From Flaveria trinervia (taxonomy: Eukaryota > Streptophyta > Magnoliopsida > Asterales > Asteraceae): a DNA stretch of 64,000 bases. Positions 32,978 through 43,439 of this stretch are shown one piece after another (the first letter of the stretch is position 1; each line of letters starts with the position of its first letter). A program made the position numbers and the translations under genes. The stretch is from the NCBI GenBank assembly GCA_025506515.1, contig CM046444.1:76999533-77063532 (forward strand), in the 5' to 3' direction. The notes below the pieces were generated by a model that was not told the origin of the DNA, made no database searches, and worked only from the letters and a program-made list of their open reading frames with translations.

Positions 32978-34992
32978 TTACACAAATCAATGATGTTTCA
33001 TCTTCGAGATTGTCCATTTATCAAGTTTTGATTGAAGTTTACTTGTTTCAAACTCAACAAGAGCGACTCTTTTGGTCAAAGTATTTACTTTTACATTTCT
33101 TTTAAAACAATTCATATTAGACGTTCATGTTCTTTCAAAGCTTCATTTTATTTTAGTATTTTGACTCATTTAGTTCAAGCTTAGGATTGATTCGTTTTAA
33201 TTCCTTTTTATTATCATATACTAGACGATTTGCTCTATAAACACCAAATAATCTGATTTTGCAAGAAGAGGAGCATATGTCTTGTATTGTCTGATAAGGA
33301 AGACCTATCACCACCCTTTTTTCTACAAGGGCTTTATCACATTGGCACGCTCGAGTACTTTTATTGATTTCCTCATTAGTGTTTTTACATGCTTGCTTTT
33401 CACTGCCCTTCTCTTCTGTTTGCACCTTGACCAGCTTTACACCACCGGCCTTACTTCACCGGCCTTTACTTCTTTCGGATTATCATTTACCTCATTAATA
33501 TTCACACTCTCTTTGTAGCAATCCTTCTATTCACACATTCTAGTAACCTCAAAAACTGGCCAGTTCAATGACCTCATAGATAAGAGTCTGATTAACTTCA
33601 ACTTCTTCTTTAAAATCTTTGAATGGATCAAACTCTTTAACACTTTCCTCTTCATTTAATATCTTAGCTATTAGAGCATGGTTGATTTCTTCTTTAGTCT
33701 CTTCAACTTCCACACTCTAGTCAAAACTTTTAATCAATACTGTTTCTTTCTTTTGCTTACTTTCTTCCTTCTCTGTACTTGAGGCTAGTCTTGGAATACC
33801 TGAATTGCTTGGATCAGTTACTATTGGCAAACGACATTCCCTTTTGATTGTCCTAACTACTTGCAATTCAAACATCTTATCTTGGATTTGTCAAAACCAA
33901 TCATGAGTTGGAATTTTGACCTTCAAATTTCTTTCTACCAGTCCTTTCCATAAACCTCCTAGCTCGAAGAGTCAACATGGTATCTGCCGCTAAATGTCTG
34001 CTTCCTCTAAGTCATCTAGATCAACTTGATACATATCTTCCATAGGCATCCCTTTACCTTTCAATTAACTAGCTACAACTGCTTCGTAGATGTGGACAAA
34101 CATACCAAATAATGCCATTGTGTTAGATGGAATTGAAGTACAACAAGCAATCTTTGAGTTTGATTGATCACAGAACAAGCTACCACCACCACTTGATTAA
34201 TCAAATGAAATATTTTAGTTGATCCTCTATGTCTTGATACTTGCATTAGCAGGTTTGCAACAAATGTGATTAATGCAGCATTTTGAGAAAAACCAGATGA
34301 TGGCATCATAGATTGGTTGAACTATCTTATTTTCAAATCTATTTCAAAAGATTTCAACTTGTTGATGATATCCATAAGCTTATAATCAGTAAATTCTCTT
34401 TCTTGCTTTAACATTTGAACTTGTAAACTCCACTACGGAGGAAATGACTCCAACAACCAATTAACTTGTTCACAGTTTCTAACTTTTTCATCATATTTCT
34501 TTAGAGTGCTTGAGACCGTCAGAAATCGATTTGTTAAATCAGTAAGATTCTCATTCTTGCATCCAACGAATGAATTGAACTCTTTCCCAACTTGTATCCC
34601 TTCATCCTTGACTAATTCATCTCATTAGTCCCATAATAGAATTCACTTAAAGCATCATACAAAGACTTGGCATTTTTGTGTTTGGCAAAGCGGTTGTAAA
34701 TGTCTGGTGCAAGGCACAAAGTTAAAGCACCAAATGCCTTGTGATCTCTGTCAATACGTTTCAAGTTTATCTCATTGAAAGTAAATGGATCGTTGTTTCA
34801 AGAAATAATATCCCCAACAGTAATTATAGGAATGTGCGGTCCAGAGAAAATTGATTCCCATTGTTTGTGATCTGTGTAATAAAACAATGCCTTCAAACAA
34901 CTCTTCTAGTCTTTAATGTTGTCTCCAATGATCAATCTTGGAGGCCGTTTTGGTGCTACGCTCTCAAAATCAGATATCGTAAGAGTTGCCAT
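32978..34992 (-). pseudogene. A2 gag (broken)
   Basis: Sister of the A1 gag at 7767-9700. The start at 34992 reads MATLTISDFESVAPKRPPRL. The UBN2-type gag domain can be followed to about 34300 with several stops (for example TGG to TAG near residue 29) and frameshifts. A zinc-knuckle remnant CLNCK lies near 33880 and the coiled coil near 33000-33100. The gene stops at the B insertion and continues as pol remnants at 13327-12813. Confidence 0.75.
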
Positions 34993-35544
34993 TTTTGAGT
35001 TGATCTAACATATAGTTTCCCTAAAGATGAACTAGTTTCACTCGTAAAATCACTGCTAGTTTAGTAGAGAATTTTAGCAGCAATTCGTTGGCAAGCAACT
35101 CACAAAGACTTGTAGCTTCACTAGAAACTAGTTGAACTTTCGTTTAGAGGAAAATTTGGCAGCAATTTCGCTTAGAGTGAGTTCACAATCATTAATGAAC
35201 TTGCATTCAATAAGAGTACTTTCACTCGGATGAGAAAGACAAGCACAACTAACAAATCAATGATAGTTTCACTCGTTGAACAAGCAGTTTTGCTGGATTA
35301 TCAGTAAATTCGCCGGATGAATTTGAAAAACAAATTGACCATGAAATTGATCCAACATCATCCAAATCTCAAAGAACTTAAGACCTGATGATTATAGAAG
35401 CTTCCCATAACAAACTCTTATCAAACTGAATTAATTTCCATATCCAAATCACTCAAAACAATCCAGAATTGATCAAACAGGTATTTTCAACTAAAATACC
35501 TAAAATCTCAATCAATCAAGATCACCAAGGATCTGATATCATTT
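34993..35544 (-). other. A2 leader with motif array and decayed PBS
   Basis: Untranslated leader carrying 'gtttcact', 'ctttcg' and related family-A motif copies (35020-35310). The PBS at 35530-35541 reads, on the minus strand, TGATATCAGATC, a decayed TGGTATCAGAGC. No gene. Confidence 0.7.
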
Positions 35545-36058
35545 TGTTGGTCCAACTGATTGATAAACACTGCAAATGAGTATTAAAAATGTTCAAAATC
35601 CATTGATCAATCATCCATAATAACAACAAAACATTAATCTAGATTCAATTGTTTTCAATAATAATCAAGACAAAACAAACAATAACAAAATGAAAGGCTC
35701 AATATGAATTTCATTAACATCCAACCACCAAATGCAGATTGCAACAAAGATGTTTCAAATTAGGGTTTTTCCAAGTTAGACTACAATTATTGAATCAAGT
35801 AAATATATAGGTAACCTTAATTCTGGTAACAGTTAGCTATCTAGCCCATGGCTAGTTTCTCCCGGTGACAAAACATAGATTCGATGGGTGAACATGGTCT
35901 GCTAAATATGAGCAAAACTATAGTTTTGCGCATTATTTCACTAGACTACAAAATACACAAAATAAAAATATTAAATTAAATAATCTAACATAAATCCTAA
36001 TACATTATACTAAATATAAACACTAACTAAGGTAAGTCCAACCTAATCTAAATCTTCA
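35545..36058 (-). repeat. 5' LTR of A2
   Basis: 514 bp, the same length and ends as the A1 LTR (TGTTGGTCC to AATCTTCA on the plus strand). It is inserted in the RT region of copia A3, whose sequence resumes at 36059. Confidence 0.9.
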
Positions 36059-36760
36059 TGGAGCTTGGTGAACGCCATAGAGAGCTTTTTCAAGCTTGCA
36101 TACATAATTAGAATGATCTGGGTTTGTAAAGCCTGGTGGTTATTTCACATATACCTCTTCATCAATCAACCCATATAAGAAATCACACTTGACATCAAGT
36201 TGGTAGACCTAGAAATCCTTAGATATGGCATAAGCCAACAATATACTAACAACTTCTAGTCTTGCCATAAGAGCAAAGAATCAGTGTAGTCAATTTCTTA
36301 TTCTTGTGCGTACCCTTGAAACAACTAGTCTTGCCTTGTTCTTGATGACAATTCCTCTATCATCCTTCTTATTCCTAAAAACCCACTCGGTTCCTATGGT
36401 AGTCTTCCTTTAAGAAAGAGAACATAGGTTCCAAACCTTTTGTTTTTTGAATTCAAGCAGTTCCTCTTGTATTGCTTGAATCCAACATCCATCTTTCAAA
36501 GCCTTATTAACTTTCTTTGGCTCTAATTGGGATAAGAAACAAGAGTATAGACATATATTTCCATCATGGGTCTGTCCTCTTGTTCTCACCCTATTGTCAA
36601 TATCTCCAATGATGTTTGTGGTGGGGTCTGACTTATGGATCCTAAGTTGAGGGATCAAAGAAAGTTAATTTGACAGATCTAAATTATTAAAGTTTAGGTA
36701 TGTTATGAAGTTTATCCCACGATATTAGCATACTTATCAAGAGAAGCTTGATCTAGTGAG
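36059..36760 (-). pseudogene. A3 reverse transcriptase, N-terminal part (broken)
   Basis: Minus-strand copia RT interrupted by A2. Readable blocks leftwards: HKSDPTTNIIGDI and SQLEPKKVNKALKD (36658-36480), the KARLVV start (about 36340), QLDVKCDFLYG (about 36200), and KLEKALYGVHQAP ending at the A2 LTR. The YVDD half lies outside the window. Several frameshifts and stops are present. The wording is close to B and A1, so A3 is of a related copia lineage. Confidence 0.8.
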
Positions 36761-37475
36761 TGTATGATATCATTGATGTTGTCTTACATGGAGTGGTTCT
36801 CAATATTAAGAAATTGTTTATCACTATTACTATTAGCACTTCCTCCTTCATTTGAGTTTTATACCTCTGAGATGGAATACGTAGGCACCTTAAATATTTC
36901 AGCTGGATTTGTCATGGTTGTGCTAATAGGAACTCCATATGTAGGGTTAGTTACCCCTAAAGTTGAAGTAGCATGATTGCTTAGTCTTCTTGGCTCAAAT
37001 CTTGGTTCAGGATCTCTTGTTCATAAGATATTTATGGATCTTGAAACATTCTCACAATATTTGTTAAAACAGTTGGTAACTACATCAAGATCAAATAACC
37101 GTTCAAGAGTAGAACCTTTCTCACTGGGAGTGTGCTCATTTAAGGTCATATTGTCTAACTCTTCAACTACTCTAATTCTAAGATTGTATACTTTATAAGC
37201 CTTAGCTTGGGAAGAGTATCCAATAAAAGGTCTCCTTTTGTGCCCCAACTCATAAGGAGTCTCACCATGAGTTTGTGGAAACCAATGATTTTTATTATTC
37301 AAGATGGTGCAAGGACATCGAAATGATTTGAAGAAACCAATAAAAGGTCTACTGTGTGCGACAAATCATAATGAGTCTTACCATGGGCTTTAACTACTAA
37401 AACTATGTTTTGCACATAGTAGGCAATGTTGATAGCCTCTACCTAGAAGGTGATGCGTAGTTTAAAGTTAGACAG
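36761..37475 (-). pseudogene. A3 integrase C-terminal part and linker (broken)
   Basis: 37302-37021 reads GETPYELGHKRRPFIGYSSQAKAYKVYNLR, the copia integrase C-terminal block followed by VVEELDN. From 37475 to about 37310 an upstream stretch (VEAINIAYYVQN, like AEAVNTACYVHN) is readable in other frames. The interval 37020-36760 is the variable integrase-RT linker. The gene is cut on its right by gypsy LTR J3. Confidence 0.8.
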
Positions 37476-38179
37476 TGTAAGGCCCTGTTTCCTAAATGCT
37501 TACAATGGTGTATTCATTGCACATCATAATTAAACACATTATAATTCATAAAACATTGCAATAGAAAAATTTAGCAAAAACTATTTCATGCTTTAATAAT
37601 TACTTTTGCCAAATAATACATCATCGTTTAAAGTTACAAATTAGTGTTTAGTTGCATTACAACACAAAAAATCATTTCAGCATAAAATGGATGCTAGTCC
37701 TTTATTCACCAAGTAGCTCCACCCTCATGCCACCCTAGGCAAAAATTATCTGTCAACTGAAAATGCATAAATTCAACATTACGAGTGAGTTCTATTTTTA
37801 TAGTAAGAATACTTTGCTTTCCATTTTAGCATAAAATGGATGCTAGTACTTTCATTTAAAATAAAAATACATTATTTTTGTGATCACACATCATAGGTAC
37901 ATCAAGGTAGTATGATCATTAGCTTTGTTATTGCACATATTCGTTCATTTCATACTTGCATTATATTTCACTTCTATCTAGATCCTGTCATATGCTAAAC
38001 TCCCATCTTGGACAAAAAGCCACCTCATCTAGAGTTAAGTAACAAGGCTCCCATATTGCAAGTATGGAGCAGTCACCCAGACTTACTTCCCCTGTGTGTG
38101 AACCCTTATGGGTAAGCCAAGATTGCACGCTTTGAAACACACAGTTGAGCTAACAACTCCGCAGGACCGTTTAAGGGAG
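37476..38179 (-). mobile_element. J3, truncated gypsy LTR
   Basis: Starts TGTAAGGCCCTG within A3 integrase, same family as J1/J2 (shared 'cattgcacat', 'tgccaccctaggcaa', 'gtgagttcta' blocks). It breaks off where the H LTR begins; the remaining two-thirds are not present in the window. Confidence 0.75.
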
Positions 38180-38972
38180 TGCACTTACAACACAATAATA
38201 TAATGATAGATTTGCTAAAGAACACTTAACACATCAAATAGGGAACTGGAAAATCTTTGAGTAAAGATGCTATGAACACAAGTAAGTAAGAGACAAAACA
38301 AGATAGCAAAAACACATAAGTAATTGGTTTTCAAGAATGTTGTATATTCCTTCTCAAGTTCTATTACAAATGTTACAAAAGCATATCAGAAAGTTACAAG
38401 TACTTGAGATACATATACTACATCTTACAACCGACCATACTTTGAAGGCCAACTGGATTCAATTGACTAGACAACTACAAAATCAATGTAGAGTCAAAAG
38501 GTAGATTGCCTTTTGTCTAGTGACTATGACATGCCATAGCTCACATCCTAATATATTACAAAAAGGATAGAGTACATAAAGTAGAAAGATACAGACTGGA
38601 GACCTTAATGTACAGTTACCAAAAGCAGTGATCTTTCACCAACTTATGTAAAGTTGGTGTCAAATCAGAGTTGCAGCAGAAAGGGGTCTAGCTTTATGTA
38701 AAAGGTAAATGAGATACAGCATGTATTTTAAAAGACTTTGGAAGAAATCTATCTTCTAGTGTTGGCTTCAGAAGGCTTTGTCTTTGAAGCTTCGGAAGAC
38801 TTCATCTTTGGCTTCGGAAGATATTGGTCTTGGCTTCAGAAGATTTCACACTTAGAATGTTTTCTGTTGCTAATGTAAAATTTCCTATGCATTCTACTTC
38901 ATTACGCTTATGCATGCATGCAGGAGAGACTTTGGCTGTTTAGGTTGCATCAGCCTTATTTTAAACCTTACA
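38180..38972 (-). repeat. 3' LTR of element H
   Basis: About 793 bp. On the minus strand it starts TGTAAGGTTTAAAAT, straight after a polypurine tract, and ends GTTGTAAGTGCA. It includes a small array of 'ggcttcggaagac' motifs at 38755-38850. The left boundary is set by the TG/CA rule and by loss of J3 similarity. Confidence 0.7.
38755..38850. repeat. 'ggcttc(g/a)gaagac' motif array in the H LTR
   Basis: About six copies of ggcttcggaagac / gcttcagaagg at 15-20 bp steps. It is a semi-palindromic word (cttcggaag). Another family-specific LTR array. Confidence 0.75.
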
Positions 38973-38988
38973 AAATCCCCCTATGCTC
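38973..38988 (-). other. Polypurine tract of H
   Basis: Minus strand GAGCATAGGGGGATTT directly before TGTAAGG of the LTR. Confidence 0.75.
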
Positions 38989-39179
38989 ATACTACCAAAA
39001 CACTTTGAAGACTTCAGATATCTACAGTCCTTATCATGTGATAACCATCCCTTTCTTCATGAGATGATCAGGATCACTCAGACTCTCAAAGTGTCTTCTT
39101 ATGTCAAGGAGATCAGACGTAGATTGAACATGTAATGCCATAAGTAGACATTATCAATACCTTCATCTCCGATGAGATG

Positions 39180-42120
39180 TCATCTTTCTGGATTTGTAGT
39201 GTATGTCCATGACAAGATCGGTCTTCCTGTTGCTTGAGGAGCTATTTGAATGGGAGATGATGGAGAATCCTCTAGTTGCACATCCTCAGGATGTTCTGAC
39301 TCATCCTGAGGTTTGGAGAAGGATGCATCTTTCCTTTTCTCCTTTGGCTTGGGTCTTGAAGCCATCCTTTTACTCCTTTTTGATCCTTTTAACTGAGAAG
39401 ACTACCGTGCAACACCTGATTGATCTTCTTTGCCTTTCTCAGTTAGGTCTTCCTCTCTCACATTTTCAGAATAAGAAGGAGTTTAACCCTGTTGTGGATC
39501 AGAAGATGAAGCGTGTTGAGTCTTAGTAGGAGGTTCAGGTTATGTTGACTCGGGTTGTTCAACCTTAACCTCCACTTTAGGTGGAGCTTGACTTGGAGGG
39601 GAGTGTAAGTCTATTAGCTCTCCACTCTTCATCTTTTGCTTGATTACCCAAATATGTTCATCCATAGTGGACAGAGACATAGGTCCAAGTCTTGTTTCGG
39701 AGAATCCATGCAACTTCAAGAAGCTCATCATGCTCTGCTTATCGGAAGACTTCTTCATACTTTTCTAGATGATGGCTCCTGACTTTGCAGCCTTTTCACT
39801 TAGCTTCCTTTTGGTGATCTTTCTTTTATTCACTATCTCAAGTTCAAGTTGTTTGAGGTACTCAAACTCAATGTAGTCATAGGGAAAGGGAAGAAGTGCA
39901 ACAACCTGATAGAGACACGTGGCACTCAGGTCGTTGATCATTTTGATCCTATCCTTTTCTTTGTCTACTTGAGGTTCTTGTGGAACCACGTCCTCCTGTA
40001 CAGGACTTTCTTGAACTGGGGAGAGAGTAGGCACATGCTTGTATAGTCTTTTCTTTCTTCTTTCTTCTTCTTCTTTCATTTGAAGAAGTAGCTTTGCATC
40101 CTCTGCCTCCTTCTCTCCTTTGACAATTCAAAGTCAACCGGTTCATTTAATTCATCTAAGGGGAGAAAGATGATATTATCAATGTCATAGTTCCTAGTCT
40201 ACAAGTAATTGATCCTGACTACCCTTAACTTATCATCTTGTGTGGTTGGCCTGGGGGTAGTCCTGATAGCAACTTCCATGAGTCTTGCAGACCTAGTAGA
40301 GGTACCTTCTCCCCTCAACAGCCTTTTCCTCTCTTTCTCCTCCTTCTCGATCTCCTCAAAAGTCTTTTTTCATTTCCGTTTCTCACTCGCAGACCTTTGT
40401 GACTCAGGGTAGAGAGAGCTTTGGCCTTTATTGGTTGGTGTAGCTTCCAAACTCTAGCCAAAGAGAGTTTGAGATGCACCCTCACTAGCATGTATCTCAT
40501 AAATGGAATTAACCTCAGCAACAGTTGATGATGGTGAGACAAGGCTCTCAGGTTCTACCACTGGGCCTTCAGTCAAGGTTTCCCCTATGAAGCTAATCTT
40601 AGGGTCTGCCTCAACATCTAGTTGTCTAATAATATTGCCTTATTGGCTTAGTCTCCTTCTGAACTCTACAATGATTCTATCTTAAATTCTTTGAGCCAGC
40701 TTGTCAGCTTGTCTAGATTGGCCTTGGTTGACCAGTGGCATGCTGACAAGATCAAAACTTTCGTAGAAGTTGAAGGTGTGAAAGTTGAAGACTTCTTGCT
40801 ACCGTTGAACTCTTTGAATGATGAGGGCTCTTCTATTCTCATCATACATCCACCAATAATGTGATTTGAAGTTGGTGGAGGTGACATTGCCTTTGGTATA
40901 CCTTCTTTAAAAGACTCTCAATATAGGAGTCTATGGAGTCCATATCAATGTGAACTTGAGGAAGTTGCTGAGTGTGCACAATTACAAGTGAGGATCGTGA
41001 GTCCTCAATGTCCATACTCCCTCAAGAAGTTCTAGGTTCTGTAACTATAATGACGTTCTCCCTTTTTTTGGTAGCATCATCCTCTTGCATAGGAGAGCTA
41101 GGAGTTAGGTCAATCACACCCACAGGTTCTTATGTTCCTGGTTTAGCTCTTCTTAAAGGTCTCCCACTAGTTGTTCCCTGAGAAGAAATCTCATGTTGCT
41201 CATCATTGACCCTGTTTTGCAAGGTAGTCACCTGAGATTCAAGATGACTGACCTCGGAGACCAGATAGATGCATGTTTGTGATGATTTTTGCACCTTTAG
41301 CCTCCGAATCCCCTCATCTTTATGAGAAGAATCATTGGGGGATGAGATGATTGGATCAAAGTCCTCTCTCTCACCACCAGCTTCAGGTTCTTGGCTGTCG
41401 GATTTCCTCTGCTCATTGGCAGCCTCAGTTTAGGTGTCAATGGGCTGAGTTGCCATGGTTGAGGTCTTAATAATTTAATCACTTAAAGAAGTGAAAGCCT
41501 CTTCCATATGGATATCCAAAACAGGTTAGAACTATCCACCTCAGTAATGGGTGACTGATATGGGCTAGACATAGGAGACTCAGGAGCACTCATCTCTCTT
41601 TGAGAAGTGGAAAAGAAGAGAGAGTCATGGTACTCACTGAAACCTAATTCTTCATCAGTATAGAAGTCAAGATTAGAAATGGGTTGATTTAAGTCTTGAG
41701 ATTGGGGATGGTAGCTGTCCCTTGAAGGTTGTTCACTTGAGTGTTGAGACTCGGAGTGAAGGCTTAAGATAGTTGGGCTTATGAGCTCATTAGGTTGAGC
41801 ATGAGGAACCTAAACACTGATCTTTGAAGTAATGGGAGTGGTTTGCTCCTCAGGGGAAGTGGGAGATCAAGTATCCATTTCCTCCTGTATGGGTGAGTAT
41901 ATAGGTGCCTGCAAAGACTGAATAGTTTGAGAAGCGTTTCGTTTGGATTTTCATTGGTAAGTGAGGATGATTTGTGGCTATGGAGGTTGTTGAGATGTAG
42001 AAGGTGTGGGTTCAACACTAGCTTGTGCTGCTAGGTTGTCACCTTGAGCAAGAACTCTAACATTTTTGGGACAAGGGCTATTTCTACCATTGAGAAGCCA
42101 ATAATTGGCTTCCTCAGAAC
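39180..42120 (-). pseudogene. Accessory ORF of element H, C-terminal part (broken)
   Basis: A minus-strand coding region just upstream of the H polypurine tract, the position of the accessory ORFs of B and C. Readable segments leftwards: a Pro/Ser/Gln-rich stretch (42020-41300), KKSSTFTPSTSTKVLIL (about 40800), a Glu/Lys-rich region followed by VALLPFPYDYIEFEYLKQLELEIVNKRK (40079-39765), LSTMDEHIWVIKQKMKSGELID (about 39690-39620), and a Lys/Arg-rich, then acidic C-terminus ending at 39180. The SGELID-type block resembles part of accessory proteins I recall from Asteraceae copia elements. Segments change frame several times; the N-terminal part is cut off by element D. Function unknown. Confidence 0.55.
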
Positions 42121-42125
42121 TTATA

Positions 42126-42638
42126 AGATGATGAGCTTCATCTTTCCAGGTTTAAGAATATTACCTGTTCTCCTTAAATGTGAGCCCAGTTCATAGTTCA
42201 CAGTTAAGAATGTATACACGAGGTATATGAGAAGATCTGAAGTTGATGCCATAACTGGGAAGCCAAAAATAGTGATAAAGTGGAGTCCTCCACGCATGAT
42301 GTCTAGAATCCCTCTACAGGAAATGCCACAGGACTTCACTCCACACTTCAAGTGGTGCTACTATGATTGGCAAACAGGCCAGGCAATCATAGTGTTGAAC
42401 AGAAATGGTAGTATGGAAACTATCAGGGTTTGACCCCATGTGGCTCACTAACTTGTCGGTTGATGATGTTTACACCTTATACAAGTGGCCAATATTCTAT
42501 GACTCGTAGGATATTGTACAAGCTTTCCAATTCCAGAATGTGATAAGACTCTGCTTTGCTTTTGAAATACATACAGGAGTCACAAGAGAGGAAAAGTACA
42601 AGAAATATGAGGATCTTATGAAGAATGTAAGACAGTAG
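42126..42638 (+). pseudogene. Accessory ORF of element D, C-terminal end
   Basis: Plus-strand remnant of the accessory gene seen on the minus strand in C and C2. 42227-42433 reads IKWSPPRMMSRIPLQEMPQDFTPHFKW and WYYDW-like WCYYDWQTGQAIIVLNR, followed after a frameshift by FEIHTGVTREEKYKK and a tail KNVRQ with its stop at 42636-42638. The stop is 25 bases before the LTR. The 5' boundary with H is unclear between about 42120 and 42230. Conservation of the extreme C-terminus with C and C2 supports it as a real gene. Confidence 0.75.
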
Positions 42639-42648
42639 ATGAAACTAG

Positions 42649-42663
42649 GTCCAAGGGGGAGTT
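42649..42663 (+). other. Polypurine tract of D
   Basis: GGTCCAAGGGGGAGTT directly before TGTAGATACATG. C has the equivalent GGTCCAATGGGGAGT on the minus strand. Confidence 0.85.
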
Positions 42664-43399
42664 TGTAGATACATGTGTACCTAGTTTCCAACTTAATGTG
42701 AAATGTCTTTATTGTCTTACACATGTAATAGAATGGGTACTTAATGAAATACAATGTGTGGTTGTGCTTATAATGTTGAATATTTCATTGCTTATTATGT
42801 AATAACGCTTATTGAACTGACTATATAGGTTTGTGGTTGTTTGAATAGATCTAAGTCAAATAATGATTGTGAAACATATTCAAACTTAGTCATATGAAGT
42901 TATCATGCGAATGGCTCATGCTAATGGACCGTACGCATGAACAACTTCATGCTAATGAACCAGTCGCACAACTGAAGCAACAGACTGGATCAGTCGCACG
43001 ATTGTAACATGAGATTGGCTCTATCGCACGACTGAGCACTCGGTCGTGCGAATGGATCAACCGTATGACTCAATCGCACGACTGAACCATAGTAATGGTT
43101 CAGTCGCTCGAATGAGAAACCCTAACATATAATACCACTTAAATCGTGGAAAGAGAGAACATTTCTAAAACCTACGTACTAAATCGTACCCTAGCCATCT
43201 AGAGACCTCTAAGAACCTATTCAAAGTTCATAGATCGCACTAGATCGATTTCCAATCCTTCTTAACATTTAGATTCAATCCATAATTGTTTCTACGTGCA
43301 TTCTCATTGATTGGATCGCCAATCAAATAGGATTCCGCACTATTTGATTCGGTATACACGTATTTGAGTTAGTATTTTGTTCAATACACGATCCTGACA
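42664..43399 (+). repeat. 3' LTR of element D
   Basis: 736 bp, TGTAGATACATG to GATCCTGACA; the end is fixed by comparison with C2 (57871). Contains a 'cagtcgcacgactga' array at 42896-43110 and a TATA-like box (TATAATA, 43128-43134). Confidence 0.85.
42896..43110. repeat. Family-C/D motif array in the D LTR
   Basis: Near-palindromic cagtcgcacgactg and variants (cagtcgcac, atcgcacgactga, tcgtgcgaatgg) about every 20-25 bp, ending roughly 20 bp before the TATA-like box. The same motif fills the C LTR (50530-50760), the C2 LTR (58150-58230) and the C spacer (57180-57400, 57800-57870). Confidence 0.9.
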
Positions 43400-43439
43400 T
43401 TGAAGGCTGAGGGGACTACATATTGAAGCTTCCAAATTG

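Noticed and set aside
39849..41181. Plus-strand open frames as host genes
   Set aside because: Short, overlapping the better minus-strand accessory ORF of H with its charged and coiled-coil segments.
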